From assembly GCF_947492535.1 (NCBI RefSeq), contig NZ_CANLNH010000001.1:124001-188000 (forward strand): a stretch of DNA of 64,000 bases, in the 5' to 3' direction. The number at the start of each line of letters is the position of its first letter. Position 1 is the first letter of the stretch. The translations under genes were made by a program, and so were the position numbers. Source of the stretch: an uncultured Dokdonia sp. Lineage in GTDB: Bacteria; Bacteroidota; Bacteroidia; Flavobacteriales; Flavobacteriaceae. Below are positions 54,264-62,555 of this stretch, in pieces. The notes beneath the pieces are model-generated. The model ran no database searches and was not told the origin of the DNA. It saw only the letters and a program-made list of their open reading frames with translations.

Positions 54264-54764
54264 ATGACTTTAGAAACCCAACATATAGAACCACATCTTA
54301 CTTCCATTTTGGAGTCTGTTTCAGATCCAGAGATACCTGTGCTTTCTATTATGGATATGGGAGTTGTAAGAGAAGCTGTCGAAAGAGATGGAATTGTTCA
54401 GGTAAAAATAACCCCTACCTATTCGGGATGTCCAGCTATGGATGTCATTGGGGATGATATTGTATCCGCTTTCGCGAAAGCGAATAAAAAAGCAAAAATT
54501 ACATTGGTTTTAAGTCCCGCATGGACAACAGACTGGATCACTGATCGAGGAAGAAAAGCACTAGAGGAATACGGAATTGCAGCCCCATTATCTCCTGAAG
54601 CAGATAAAGAAGCATTATTAGGGAACAAGAAAATTGTAAAATGTACCAATTGTGGGTCGACAGAAACACACTTGGTCAGTCAGTTTGGCTCTACAGCATG
54701 TAAAGCACTGTTTAAATGTGATGTATGTCAAGAACCTTTTGATTACTTTAAATGCTTGAAATAG
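54264..54764 (+). CDS. paaD: PaaD, epoxidase iron-sulfur maturation factor
   Basis: PaaD (also named PaaJ-type MIP18 family) helps mature the iron centres of the epoxidase. The 166-residue protein has the MIP18 start SVSDPEIPVLSIMDMGVVREA and SGCPAMDVIGDDIVSAF with the conserved Cys. A C-terminal zinc ribbon follows (KCTNCGSTETH, and FKCDVCQEPFDYFKCLK). The palindrome core lies inside the gene at 54467-54482 and encodes SAFAKAN. The next gene begins 7 bp after the stop. Confidence 0.93.
   Translation: MTLETQHIEPHLTSILESVSDPEIPVLSIMDMGVVREAVERDGIVQVKITPTYSGCPAMDVIGDDIVSAFAKANKKAKITLVLSPAWTTDWITDRGRKALEEYGIAAPLSPEADKEALLGNKKIVKCTNCGSTETHLVSQFGSTACKALFKCDVCQEPFDYFKCLK
54467..54482. repeat. Palindrome copy inside paaD
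   Basis: CGCTTTCGCGAAAGCG, read as AFAKA, immediately after the GDDIVS motif. Confidence 0.85.
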
Positions 54765-54771
54765 GATACAT

Positions 54772-56640
54772 ATGAAAAATATATCTGTAACACTACTTTT
54801 TATTGTCCTTACTTGTTTTTCGGTAAGTGCTTCAAGAGTGGTTGTTTCTACAGATATTGGATTTGATGCTAATGATAGTACTTCTTTTTTAGAAATAGCA
54901 TTTACAAATACGACTGCAGATACGATTGTTATAGATAATGTAGGAATGGATTGGCGTACAGGCCCTCTTGATATAAATCGTGATGATGTGACGATTATTT
55001 TGGAAAAAGGGGTGGTAATACGAGCACTCCCTAATGTATTTGGAGAATTTGATTCCTTGATACGTATACGAGATAGAAGTAATATCACCATTTTAGGATA
55101 TGGAGCTACATTAATAATGAATAAGCAAGAATATATAGATCTTGCAGATAGTGAGTTTAGACATGGTATCGATTTGAACTCGGCTATAAGTATCTTGATA
55201 GAAGGGTTGACTATACGAGACTCTGGAGGAGATGGTATTAGTATAAGTAAAAGCTTTGCAGCAGATAGCCCTCAGAATTATTCAGAAAATATTAGAATTA
55301 AAAATTGTGTTTCTACTAATAATTACAGGCAAGGATTAGCAATCATATCGGCTAAAGATGTTGAGATTTTGTATTGTGAGTTTTCAGATACTAGCGGAAC
55401 ATTACCAGAAGACGGGATTGATATAGAGCCTTTTGAACCAGATCAACGTATAGAAGATGTGCTTATTAAAGGGTGTAGAATTCTTAATAATAATGGAAAT
55501 GCAATTCAGGTAGCTATGGAATTTATGGACGACTCGTCTCAAGATATTTCTATAGTAGTAGAAGATACATACATGTCAGGAAATCATGATCCTTCTAATA
55601 CATTTTCATTTGCAGAATTAAATATAGATGACAATGGAGGAAATGGTGTAGATGGCTTTGTTACTTTTTCTAACTGTTATGTTGATAGTAGTGAGTGGAC
55701 AGCTGTATATATATCAAAAACAATAGATAGTTATCAGGCAAATTTTGAAAATTGTGTTTTTAAAGATGTTTCAAATGATCCTATAGATTTAAATAATCCC
55801 ATTTTCTTTGAAGTAACAGATTATGAAAATCCAGTAGCGAGGTTTGGAGGGGCTACATTTACAAATTGTACAATTATTTATGATGAGGATATTCCATTTT
55901 TAAATTTAGTTGAAAATATGCCTACGTCTCCAGGTTTAGGAGATGTTACTGGAAATTTTTATGTGATTAATCCGAATACAGTCTCTTTTGAAACAGGAAT
56001 CGATCCTGAAAATACAGCAGTTACATTTGACTCTTTTAATAGTTTTCCAGAGACAGAAGTAACTATTACTGCTTCGCAATTGCAGTATACAGAAGGTGTT
56101 GATTCCTCTTTTCGATTTGATCTCCAAAGGGAGAGCGATCTATTAGTGCCAGTAGCAGTAAACCTTTCTTTAGAAGGAACAACAACATTTGGTGAAGATT
56201 ATGATAGACAACCTGGTTTTGTTGTATTTGAAGAAGGAGAGGATCAGGTAGAAGAAACTATTGACATTATCCTTGATCAAGAAGAAGAGACTATAGAAAC
56301 ATTAGAGGTTGAAATTTCTCCAAATGATTGTTATGTAATAGGTTCTGAAATGTCCTTGTCATTAGATTTGATAGATGCGACATTAAGTGTTGATGTTTTT
56401 GATATACGTTCTTTAATAGCATACCCTAATCCTGTAAGTGATACGTTAACACTTGAATTACCCGAAGGGAATTATCAAATAATTTTATATTCGATTTTAG
56501 GAAGTAAGCTAAAAGAATTTTCTCTTTTAGAGAATAATACTCAGGTAATAATGAATGACTACCCTACAGGGACTTATGTTTTGAAAATAATTGATAATAC
56601 ATATCAAAAACAAAAAAGTATACAACTTATAAAGAAATAA
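54772..56640 (+). CDS. Secreted beta-helix protein with type 9 sorting domain
   Basis: The 622-residue protein has a signal peptide (MKNISVTLLFIVLTCFSVSA). It carries pectin-lyase-like parallel beta-helix repeats at about 70-330 (SNITILGYGATLIM, ISILIEGLTIRDSGGDGISISKS, EDVLIKGCRILNNNGNAIQV) and a beta-sandwich near 425-535 (GTTTFGEDYDRQPGFVVFEEGEDQ, Calx-beta-like). The C-terminal T9SS signal comprises LIAYPNPVSDTLTLELPEG, YPTGTYVLKI and SIQLIKK. It should be exported through the outer membrane and bound or released at the surface; polysaccharide binding is likely. It is wedged between paaD and paaG with only 7 bp to paaD. Confidence 0.88.
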   Translation: MKNISVTLLFIVLTCFSVSASRVVVSTDIGFDANDSTSFLEIAFTNTTADTIVIDNVGMDWRTGPLDINRDDVTIILEKGVVIRALPNVFGEFDSLIRIRDRSNITILGYGATLIMNKQEYIDLADSEFRHGIDLNSAISILIEGLTIRDSGGDGISISKSFAADSPQNYSENIRIKNCVSTNNYRQGLAIISAKDVEILYCEFSDTSGTLPEDGIDIEPFEPDQRIEDVLIKGCRILNNNGNAIQVAMEFMDDSSQDISIVVEDTYMSGNHDPSNTFSFAELNIDDNGGNGVDGFVTFSNCYVDSSEWTAVYISKTIDSYQANFENCVFKDVSNDPIDLNNPIFFEVTDYENPVARFGGATFTNCTIIYDEDIPFLNLVENMPTSPGLGDVTGNFYVINPNTVSFETGIDPENTAVTFDSFNSFPETEVTITASQLQYTEGVDSSFRFDLQRESDLLVPVAVNLSLEGTTTFGEDYDRQPGFVVFEEGEDQVEETIDIILDQEEETIETLEVEISPNDCYVIGSEMSLSLDLIDATLSVDVFDIRSLIAYPNPVSDTLTLELPEGNYQIILYSILGSKLKEFSLLENNTQVIMNDYPTGTYVLKIIDNTYQKQKSIQLIKK

Positions 56641-56678
56641 GTTTCATAAAAAATAGAAGCATTTAATTAAAAACAATA

Positions 56679-56692
56679 CCTGCTTAAGCAGG
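56679..56692 (+). repeat. Hairpin just before paaG start codon
   Basis: CCTGC-TTAA-GCAGG ends 7 bases before the ATG at 56700, the same distance as the paaA and paaB leader hairpins but with a different sequence. Confidence 0.65.
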
Positions 56693-56699
56693 CGTTATT

Positions 56700-57482
56700 A
56701 TGAGTCAATCAATACAAAAAGAAATACATAACGGAGTAGCAACACTTACGCTAAATCGCCCAGAGGTTTTTAATAGTTTTAACCGTGAGATGGCATTAGT
56801 TTTTCAAAATGAATTAGATGCTTGTGCAAATGATGCCTCTGTAAGAGTTATTGTAATTACTGGAAGCGGAAAAGCGTTTTGTGCTGGTCAAGATTTAAAA
56901 GAAGTGACAACTCCTGATTTAAACCCAGGATTCAAGAAAATATTAGAAGAACATTACAATCCTATTATCACAAGAATACGTGCGATTAACAAACCAATCA
57001 TAGCAGCAGTAAATGGTGTAGCAGCAGGAGCAGGAGCAAACATTGCATTGGCTTGTGATATTGTGATTGCGCATGAAAAAGTAAGTTTTATACAAGCATT
57101 TAGTAAGATAGGTTTAGTGCCAGATAGTGCTGGCACATTCTTTTTGCCTAGATTGATAGGCTTTGGAAAAGCGAGCGCATTAATGATGTTGGGCGATAAA
57201 GTATCTGCTACAGACGCTGAGAAGATGGGGATGATTTATAAAGTAACACCATTAGACGATTTTCAGATAGAAATAGAGAAGGTTGCTAGTACACTTGCGC
57301 AAATGCCAACAAAAGCATTAGGTATGACGAAGCAACTACTCAACAATTCGATGAGTAATACATTAGAACAACAACTTGCGTTAGAATCAAAATTACAAAT
57401 AGAAGCAGCAAGTAGTGAAGATTATGCAGAAGGAGTAGCCGCTTTTGTTGAAAAAAGAAAACCAAATTTTAAAGGACAATAG
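56700..57482 (+). CDS. paaG: Ring epoxide isomerase (crotonase family)
   Basis: PaaG converts the ring epoxide of phenylacetyl-CoA into the oxepin form. The 260-residue crotonase-fold enzyme shows LNRPEVFNSFNREM near 18-31, the oxyanion-hole GSGKAFCAGQDLKEV near 57-71, and IAAVNGVAAGAGANIALACDIVIA near 100-123. The Asp in GLVPDSAGTFFLP near 138-150 is the family-typical catalytic residue. It lies between the secreted beta-helix gene and an S23-type gene. Confidence 0.93.
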   Translation: MSQSIQKEIHNGVATLTLNRPEVFNSFNREMALVFQNELDACANDASVRVIVITGSGKAFCAGQDLKEVTTPDLNPGFKKILEEHYNPIITRIRAINKPIIAAVNGVAAGAGANIALACDIVIAHEKVSFIQAFSKIGLVPDSAGTFFLPRLIGFGKASALMMLGDKVSATDAEKMGMIYKVTPLDDFQIEIEKVASTLAQMPTKALGMTKQLLNNSMSNTLEQQLALESKLQIEAASSEDYAEGVAAFVEKRKPNFKGQ

Positions 57483-57950
57483 TGATTAACGATTGGAGAT
57501 TATAGATTGCTGATTTTTGAATTAAAAAATATGAAGCCTAATCAATTAGAAGAACGACTTATTAAATTTGCTGTAGATATAATTTTACTATGTAAAACAA
57601 TGGATAAATCTTTTGCATCTGAGCATTTGACGAAACAATTAATTCGTTCTTCTACTTCAGTGGCTTTAAATTATGGTGAAGCAAGAAGTGGAGAGAGTAC
57701 AAAAGACTTTCTACATAAAATGAAAATCTCTTTAAAAGAATTACGAGAATCGTATGTGAATATGAAAATTCAAAAAGGAGCCAGCCTTATAAGAGATGTT
57801 ATCGAGTTGGATAGACTTCTAGACAAGAATAATCAACTAATTTCCATCTTTGTTTCAAGTATTAAAACGGCGTCAGCCAAATAGTTTCTCCATATGAGTG
57901 AGCAAAATCAAAAATCAAAAATCAAAAATCAAAAATTTTCAATCAAAACT
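57483..57950. mobile_element. S23-gene element 2: inverted arms around a second four-helix-bundle gene
   Basis: The left arm (57483-57530; GATTAACGATTGGAGATTAT, then AGATTGCTGATTTTTGAATT) mirrors the AATCxxCAATC and (CAAAAATC)n motifs of the right arm at 57903-57950. The right arm extends into the first codons of paaH. Only the S23 gene lies between. Confidence 0.5.
57531..57884 (+). CDS. Four-helix-bundle (S23) protein, copy 2
   Basis: The 117-residue protein is a diverged relative of the first copy: SEHLTKQLIRSSTSVALNYGEARSGESTKDFLHKMKISLKELRESYVNMKI matches the first copy's AKQLIRSACSSALNFGEFEGARSNRDKANKLRIALKELRES. The ATG at 57531 fits the family start; an earlier frame start would lie in the repeat arm. 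It is embedded between paaG and paaH, 10 bp before paaH. Confidence 0.85.
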   Translation: MKPNQLEERLIKFAVDIILLCKTMDKSFASEHLTKQLIRSSTSVALNYGEARSGESTKDFLHKMKISLKELRESYVNMKIQKGASLIRDVIELDRLLDKNNQLISIFVSSIKTASAK

Positions 57951-59117
57951 GTAGGTATAATCGGAGCAGGAACCATGGGTTCTGGAATTGCACAAGTAGC
58001 AGCAACAGCAGGATGTGCTGTAAAACTTTTTGATGTGCAACAACCAGCTTTGGATAAGGCAGAAGTAAAACTTGAAAAAATCCTGAATCGTTTAATTGAG
58101 AAGGGAAGGATAGATTCAGATGAGAAAAGTAGAATTCAAGGGAATATTCAATATGTAAATTCTTTAAAAGAATTAGCAGATGCAGACTTAACTATTGAAG
58201 CGATTATTGAAAATCTTGATATTAAAAAGAAGGTATTCCAAGAACTAGAATCGTATGTGTCTGATACAGCTATTATAGCCTCAAATACATCAAGTCTTTC
58301 TATTGCTTCTATTGCAGCATCATTAGAAAATCCAGAACGTTGTATAGGAATTCATTTCTTTAATCCAGCACCGTTAATGAAGTTGGTCGAGGTGATTCCA
58401 GCGGTACAAACTTCTCAAACGGTATTAGATACCTGTGTAGCAGAAATTACACGTTGGAAGAAAGTGGTGGCCGTAGCAAAAGATACGCCAGGGTTTATTG
58501 TAAACCGTGTAGCGCGCCCTTTTTATGGGGAGGCATTGCGTATCTATGAGGAGGGAATTGCAGATTTTGCAACCATTGACTGGGCGATGAAATCCATAGG
58601 AGGATTTAGAATGGGACCGTTTGAATTGATGGATTTTATAGGGAATGATGTTAATTATACAGTAACAGAAACGGTTTTTAATGCCTTTTATCAAGATCCT
58701 AGATACAAGCCATCTTTTACACAACAAAGACATAGTCAGGCGGGGTATTTAGGACGTAAGTCGGGACGAGGTTATTATCATTATACCGATGAAAATGCTA
58801 ATAACGCTTTCGCGAAAGCAAACCCAAATACAGATAAAGTGATAGGAACTCAAATCTTTGATCGTGTTCTTGTCATGCTTGTCAATGAAGCTGCAGATGC
58901 CTTGTTTTGGAATATAGCAAGTGCAGAGGATATAGATAATGCCATGACCAAAGGGGTAAATTATCCTAAAGGATTACTCAAATGGGCAAATGAAAAAAGA
59001 ATTGATTGGTGTGTGTCACAACTGGATGGGTTATATGATGAATATAGAGAAGATCGTTATCGATGTTCGCCCTTGTTGAGAAAGATGAGTAGGGAAGGTC
59101 GAGTGTTTTTTGAATAG
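57894..59117 (+). CDS. paaH: 3-hydroxyacyl-CoA dehydrogenase of the paa pathway
   Basis: PaaH oxidises the 3-hydroxyadipyl-CoA intermediate using NAD+. The 407-residue protein has the Rossmann motif VGIIGAGTMGSGIAQVAA near 20-37, FFNPAPLMKLVEVI near 152-165, KDTPGFIVNRVARPFYGEALR near 195-215, and a C-terminal dimerisation repeat. Its first residues (EQNQKSKIKNQKFS) before the Rossmann fold are encoded by the AAAATC repeat (57903-57945). A palindrome copy inside the gene (58805-58819) is read as NAFAKAN. Otherwise length is as expected. Confidence 0.93.
   Translation: MSEQNQKSKIKNQKFSIKTVGIIGAGTMGSGIAQVAATAGCAVKLFDVQQPALDKAEVKLEKILNRLIEKGRIDSDEKSRIQGNIQYVNSLKELADADLTIEAIIENLDIKKKVFQELESYVSDTAIIASNTSSLSIASIAASLENPERCIGIHFFNPAPLMKLVEVIPAVQTSQTVLDTCVAEITRWKKVVAVAKDTPGFIVNRVARPFYGEALRIYEEGIADFATIDWAMKSIGGFRMGPFELMDFIGNDVNYTVTETVFNAFYQDPRYKPSFTQQRHSQAGYLGRKSGRGYYHYTDENANNAFAKANPNTDKVIGTQIFDRVLVMLVNEAADALFWNIASAEDIDNAMTKGVNYPKGLLKWANEKRIDWCVSQLDGLYDEYREDRYRCSPLLRKMSREGRVFFE
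58805..58819. repeat. Palindrome copy inside paaH
   Basis: CGCTTTCGCGAAAGC, read as AFAKA. Confidence 0.85.
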
Positions 59118-59178
59118 TAATTATACAAAGTACAATAGAACTATTAAGAGTTAAAAAGAATCAAAATAAATAAGAAGA

Positions 59179-60360
59179 GTGAAATTCATTAAGGCTTTAA
59201 TTGTATCGTTTTTGTTCATCAGCCTGATTGGTTGCGAAAGTACGATTGTAAAGGTTCCTGCTTCACCATACCCTATTAGTAATGATTCTTTTTCTGTAAA
59301 AACCATTGCAGAAGGCTTTGTGATTCCATACGGAATAGCAATAGTAAATGATACCGAATATTTTATTACAGATAGAATAGGGAAACTCTTTCATTTTAAA
59401 GAAGGACATCAAATTGAAATAAAAGGAATGCCTAGTGTAAAAACATTTGGTGATAAAGGAATTCCTGCAGTAATGCATGGCGGACTAATGGATGTGAGTA
59501 TACATCCAAAATTTAATGAAACTCCATGGCTATATATATCATATTTAGATATAGATGGTTTTGCAAAAGTCTCTAGGTTTAAAATAGAAAATAATAATAC
59601 GACTCAGTTTGAAACGATTTTCAAAACTAGAGGTCAAAACTATTATGGAAATGGTATGAGAATCGTGTGGGAAGATGATGAGCATTTTTTCTTAAATGTG
59701 GGGGGCTCTGTTTTTACGACGAGTAAAAATCCAATATTGACAGCGCAAGATCTTCAGGATGATTCAGGAAAAATACATAGACTTAAAGAAAGTGGAGCTA
59801 TTCCTAGTGATAATCCAATTTTTGATGGATTGACTCAGCCTACGACTATTTGGAGTTATGGACATAGAGATTCTCAAGGATTGGTATATGATAAAAAGAG
59901 CAAGACATTATTTGGTGTAGAACACGGACCAAAGGGAGGTGACGAGTTTAATATCATTAAAAAAGGAGGTAATTATGGTTGGCCTATCTTTACCTATGGA
60001 ATTCATTACAATGGCGAAAATATTTCGACACTAACAGAAGAGGAGGCATCAAAAACAACCATATTGCCTGAGCATTATTGGACCGTGCCAACAGACGATG
60101 GAGGTCAAGCGATTGCACCTTCTTGTTTATTAAGAGTAGAAGGAAGTACGATTGCAGATTGGAATAGCCATTTTCTAATGGGATCACTAGCTTATAGGAG
60201 ATTGATGAAGTATAATCGTGATACAGACGAGACCGTAGCATTAGCTATTGATGGAAGAATTAGAACTCTTAAGCAATTACCAAGTGGAGATATCATTGCA
60301 TTAATGGAACGAAATGATGTGAGTAAATCAAATGGTAAAATCATTAGAATTAGTAATTAA
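59179..60360 (+). CDS. Glucose/sorbosone-dehydrogenase-like lipoprotein
   Basis: The 393-residue protein starts with GTG at 59179. Its lipoprotein signal is FLFISLIGCESTIV, with Cys19 or nearby. It has the six-bladed propeller of soluble PQQ-dependent sugar dehydrogenases: EGFVIPYGIAIV, the catalytic-type HGGLMDVSIHPKFNETPWLYISY near 95-115, WSYGHRDSQGLVYD near 229, and EHGPKGGDEFNII near 250-262. PQQ binding is inferred; function here is unknown. It interrupts the paa gene series, and no PQQ synthesis genes are in the window. Confidence 0.85.
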   Translation: MKFIKALIVSFLFISLIGCESTIVKVPASPYPISNDSFSVKTIAEGFVIPYGIAIVNDTEYFITDRIGKLFHFKEGHQIEIKGMPSVKTFGDKGIPAVMHGGLMDVSIHPKFNETPWLYISYLDIDGFAKVSRFKIENNNTTQFETIFKTRGQNYYGNGMRIVWEDDEHFFLNVGGSVFTTSKNPILTAQDLQDDSGKIHRLKESGAIPSDNPIFDGLTQPTTIWSYGHRDSQGLVYDKKSKTLFGVEHGPKGGDEFNIIKKGGNYGWPIFTYGIHYNGENISTLTEEEASKTTILPEHYWTVPTDDGGQAIAPSCLLRVEGSTIADWNSHFLMGSLAYRRLMKYNRDTDETVALAIDGRIRTLKQLPSGDIIALMERNDVSKSNGKIIRISN

Positions 60361-60390
60361 TATGTTCTTTGTGAAACAAATAAATGTCAA

Positions 60391-60801
60391 ATGCCAATAA
60401 AAGGAGAAGATATACCGCATAAAATGTTAAGCCAAGACGCCTATAGTACTTGGCTAGGAATTGAGATTTTAGAATCAAAAGTGGGACGTGTGAAAGTAGG
60501 AATGACAATACGTAAAGAAATGCTTAATAGTATGAGCTTTGCACATGGAGGAATCACGTATTCGCTGGCAGATACGGCTTTTGGTTTTACAGCAAATACA
60601 CATGGAAAGTATGCGGTTTCTATAGAAACAAGCATCAATCATATCGAAGCATTAATAGAAGGAGATTACATTACAGCAGAAGCCACAGTAGATAAACAGA
60701 AAATGAAAATAGGGTTTAATATCGTTGAGGTGAAACGGGGAGACGAACTTGTAGCTTTATTTAAAGGTGTTGTTTACAGAGCAACTAAAGATTGGACATA
60801 A
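60391..60801 (+). CDS. paaI: PaaI-type hotdog thioesterase
   Basis: The 136-residue hotdog-fold protein has the family signature MSFAHGGITYSLADTAFGF near 49-67, with the Asp/His features of PaaI, followed by AVSIETSINHIEAL. PaaI hydrolyses aryl-CoA intermediates that accumulate and so rescues trapped CoA. It starts 30 bp after the propeller lipoprotein gene and sits 24 bp before a small secreted protein. Confidence 0.9.
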   Translation: MPIKGEDIPHKMLSQDAYSTWLGIEILESKVGRVKVGMTIRKEMLNSMSFAHGGITYSLADTAFGFTANTHGKYAVSIETSINHIEALIEGDYITAEATVDKQKMKIGFNIVEVKRGDELVALFKGVVYRATKDWT

Positions 60802-60825
60802 TACTAAAGAATTAAAAAACATAAA

Positions 60826-61338
60826 ATGAAAAAACAAATATTACTTATTGCAATGATGTTTATTTCACTAGGGCTCTTTGCTCAAGGGAATACAAAGGAT
60901 TTATCTGCAGAAGATTCAGGGAAGCTTAAAAATGCGATACAAACAATATTTGGAGCAGAGATAGTTATGGATATAGATGAAAATTTATACCCAGTATCTC
61001 AAGGAACATCTCATTTTACTGAGGATGAAAAGGCAGGAATTGTATCTATGGTTGTGCCTGCTTCTTTCGAGAAGATGGAAGGCGATCTTGCCAAACAAGA
61101 ATCTAAAGCTGGTGTGACAATTTTAGAAAGAGGCGTGAAAGAAATTGGAGGGAAAAATATGTTGTTTTTAAGACAAAGAATTGATAGGGAAGGTGTTCCT
61201 TATATATCTATGATTTTTTGTATGAAAAATACAGCGGAGAGTAGTATTATCATTACAAGTTTCTATGAAGAAAGTAAAGAAAAAACATATATAACGTCTG
61301 TTAATACAGCGGTTGCATCTGCAAAAATTAAAGAATAA
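60826..61338 (+). CDS. Small secreted protein of unknown function
   Basis: The 170-residue protein has a signal peptide (MKKQILLIAMMFISLGLFA). A mixed alpha/beta domain follows: VVPASFEKMEGDLAKQESKAGVTILERGVKEIGGKNMLFLRQRIDREG near 88-135, and SSIIITSFYEESKEKTYITSVNTAVASAK. This resembles stress-related periplasmic proteins of the DcrB/PsbP type only loosely. Two bases separate it from the thiolase gene, so it is translated in the same message. Any role in phenylacetate use is unknown. Confidence 0.6.
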   Translation: MKKQILLIAMMFISLGLFAQGNTKDLSAEDSGKLKNAIQTIFGAEIVMDIDENLYPVSQGTSHFTEDEKAGIVSMVVPASFEKMEGDLAKQESKAGVTILERGVKEIGGKNMLFLRQRIDREGVPYISMIFCMKNTAESSIIITSFYEESKEKTYITSVNTAVASAKIKE

Positions 61339-61340
61339 CG

Positions 61341-62555
61341 ATGAAAGAAGCATATATTATAGATGGGGTAAGAACTCCAATAGGAAATTATAAAGGGACA
61401 TTAAAGGCAGTACGTACTGATGATTTAGGAGCACATGTAATACGTGAAGTCGTAAAGCGAAATCCAGCGATTCCTAAAGAGGCCTATGACGATGTGATTA
61501 TGGGGTGTGCTAATCAAGCAGGAGAAGATAATCGTAATGTAGCGCGTATGTCACTGTTGCTGGCAGGGCTTCCATTTACAGTACCTGGAGAAACGGTAAA
61601 TAGATTATGTAGTAGCGGACTTTCTGCAATCATACAAGCAAATCGCGCAATCAAATCGGGAGATGGAGACTTATTTATTTCTGGTGGAGTAGAGAACATG
61701 ACCCGTGGTCCATACGTAATGGCAAAACCATCTACGGCATTTGGAGGAGATAGTAAAATGTATGATTCTACATTTGGATGGCGCTTTGTAAATCCTAAAA
61801 TGCATGAATTATATGGCACAGACGGCATGGGAAGTACTGCAGAAAACTTAGTTGAAAAGTATAATATTTCTCGTGAAGATCAAGATGCCTTTGCGTATCA
61901 TAGTCAAATGAAAGCAGCAAAAGCACAGACGTCAGGAAGACTCGCAAAGGAAATAATCGCTGTAGAAATTCCACAACGTAAAAAAGATCCTATTGTCTTT
62001 AAAGATGATGAGTTTATAAAACCTACGACATCTAAAGAAATACTGGCAAAATTACGTCCCGCTTTTAAGAAAGAAGGAGGAAGTGTGACTGCAGGGAATA
62101 GCTCAGGATTAAATGATGGCGCAGCAGCTACAATTATTGCAAGTGAAGATGCAGTGAAAAAATACGGATTAAAACCATTAGCAAGAATAGTGAGCTCAGC
62201 AGTAGTAGGTGTAGAGCCACGTATCATGGGTATAGGACCTGTACAAGCTTCAAACAAAGCTTTGCAAAAAGCAGGACTTACTATGGAAGATATCGATGTG
62301 ATTGAGCTTAACGAAGCCTTTGCATCACAAGCATTAGCTTGTATTAGAGAGTGGGGACTGGCAGATGACGATCCTCGTATCAATCCAAATGGAGGATCTA
62401 TTGCGATTGGGCACCCACTTGGGGTCACAGGAGCACGTATTGCCTATTCGGCAGCTTTAGAACTTCAAGAACAGAAGAAAAAATATGCCTTAATCACGAT
62501 GTGTGTAGGCGTAGGACAAGGATATGCAGCAATTATTGAAAATGTAACTTTATAA
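61341..62555 (+). CDS. paaJ: Thiolase of the paa pathway (3-oxoadipyl/3-oxo-5,6-dehydrosuberyl-CoA)
   Basis: The thiolase splits beta-ketoacyl-CoA to acetyl-CoA and shorter chains twice in the pathway. The 404-residue protein has the start DGVRTPIGNYKGTL, the acylated Cys in TVNRLCSSGLSAI near 92, the ALNEAFA-type motif ELNEAFASQALAC near 324-336, GGSIAIGHPLGVTGAR near 351-366, and the final CVGVGQGYAAIIE with the second catalytic Cys. Length is normal. A composite repeat follows the stop codon. Confidence 0.93.
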   Translation: MKEAYIIDGVRTPIGNYKGTLKAVRTDDLGAHVIREVVKRNPAIPKEAYDDVIMGCANQAGEDNRNVARMSLLLAGLPFTVPGETVNRLCSSGLSAIIQANRAIKSGDGDLFISGGVENMTRGPYVMAKPSTAFGGDSKMYDSTFGWRFVNPKMHELYGTDGMGSTAENLVEKYNISREDQDAFAYHSQMKAAKAQTSGRLAKEIIAVEIPQRKKDPIVFKDDEFIKPTTSKEILAKLRPAFKKEGGSVTAGNSSGLNDGAAATIIASEDAVKKYGLKPLARIVSSAVVGVEPRIMGIGPVQASNKALQKAGLTMEDIDVIELNEAFASQALACIREWGLADDDPRINPNGGSIAIGHPLGVTGARIAYSAALELQEQKKKYALITMCVGVGQGYAAIIENVTL

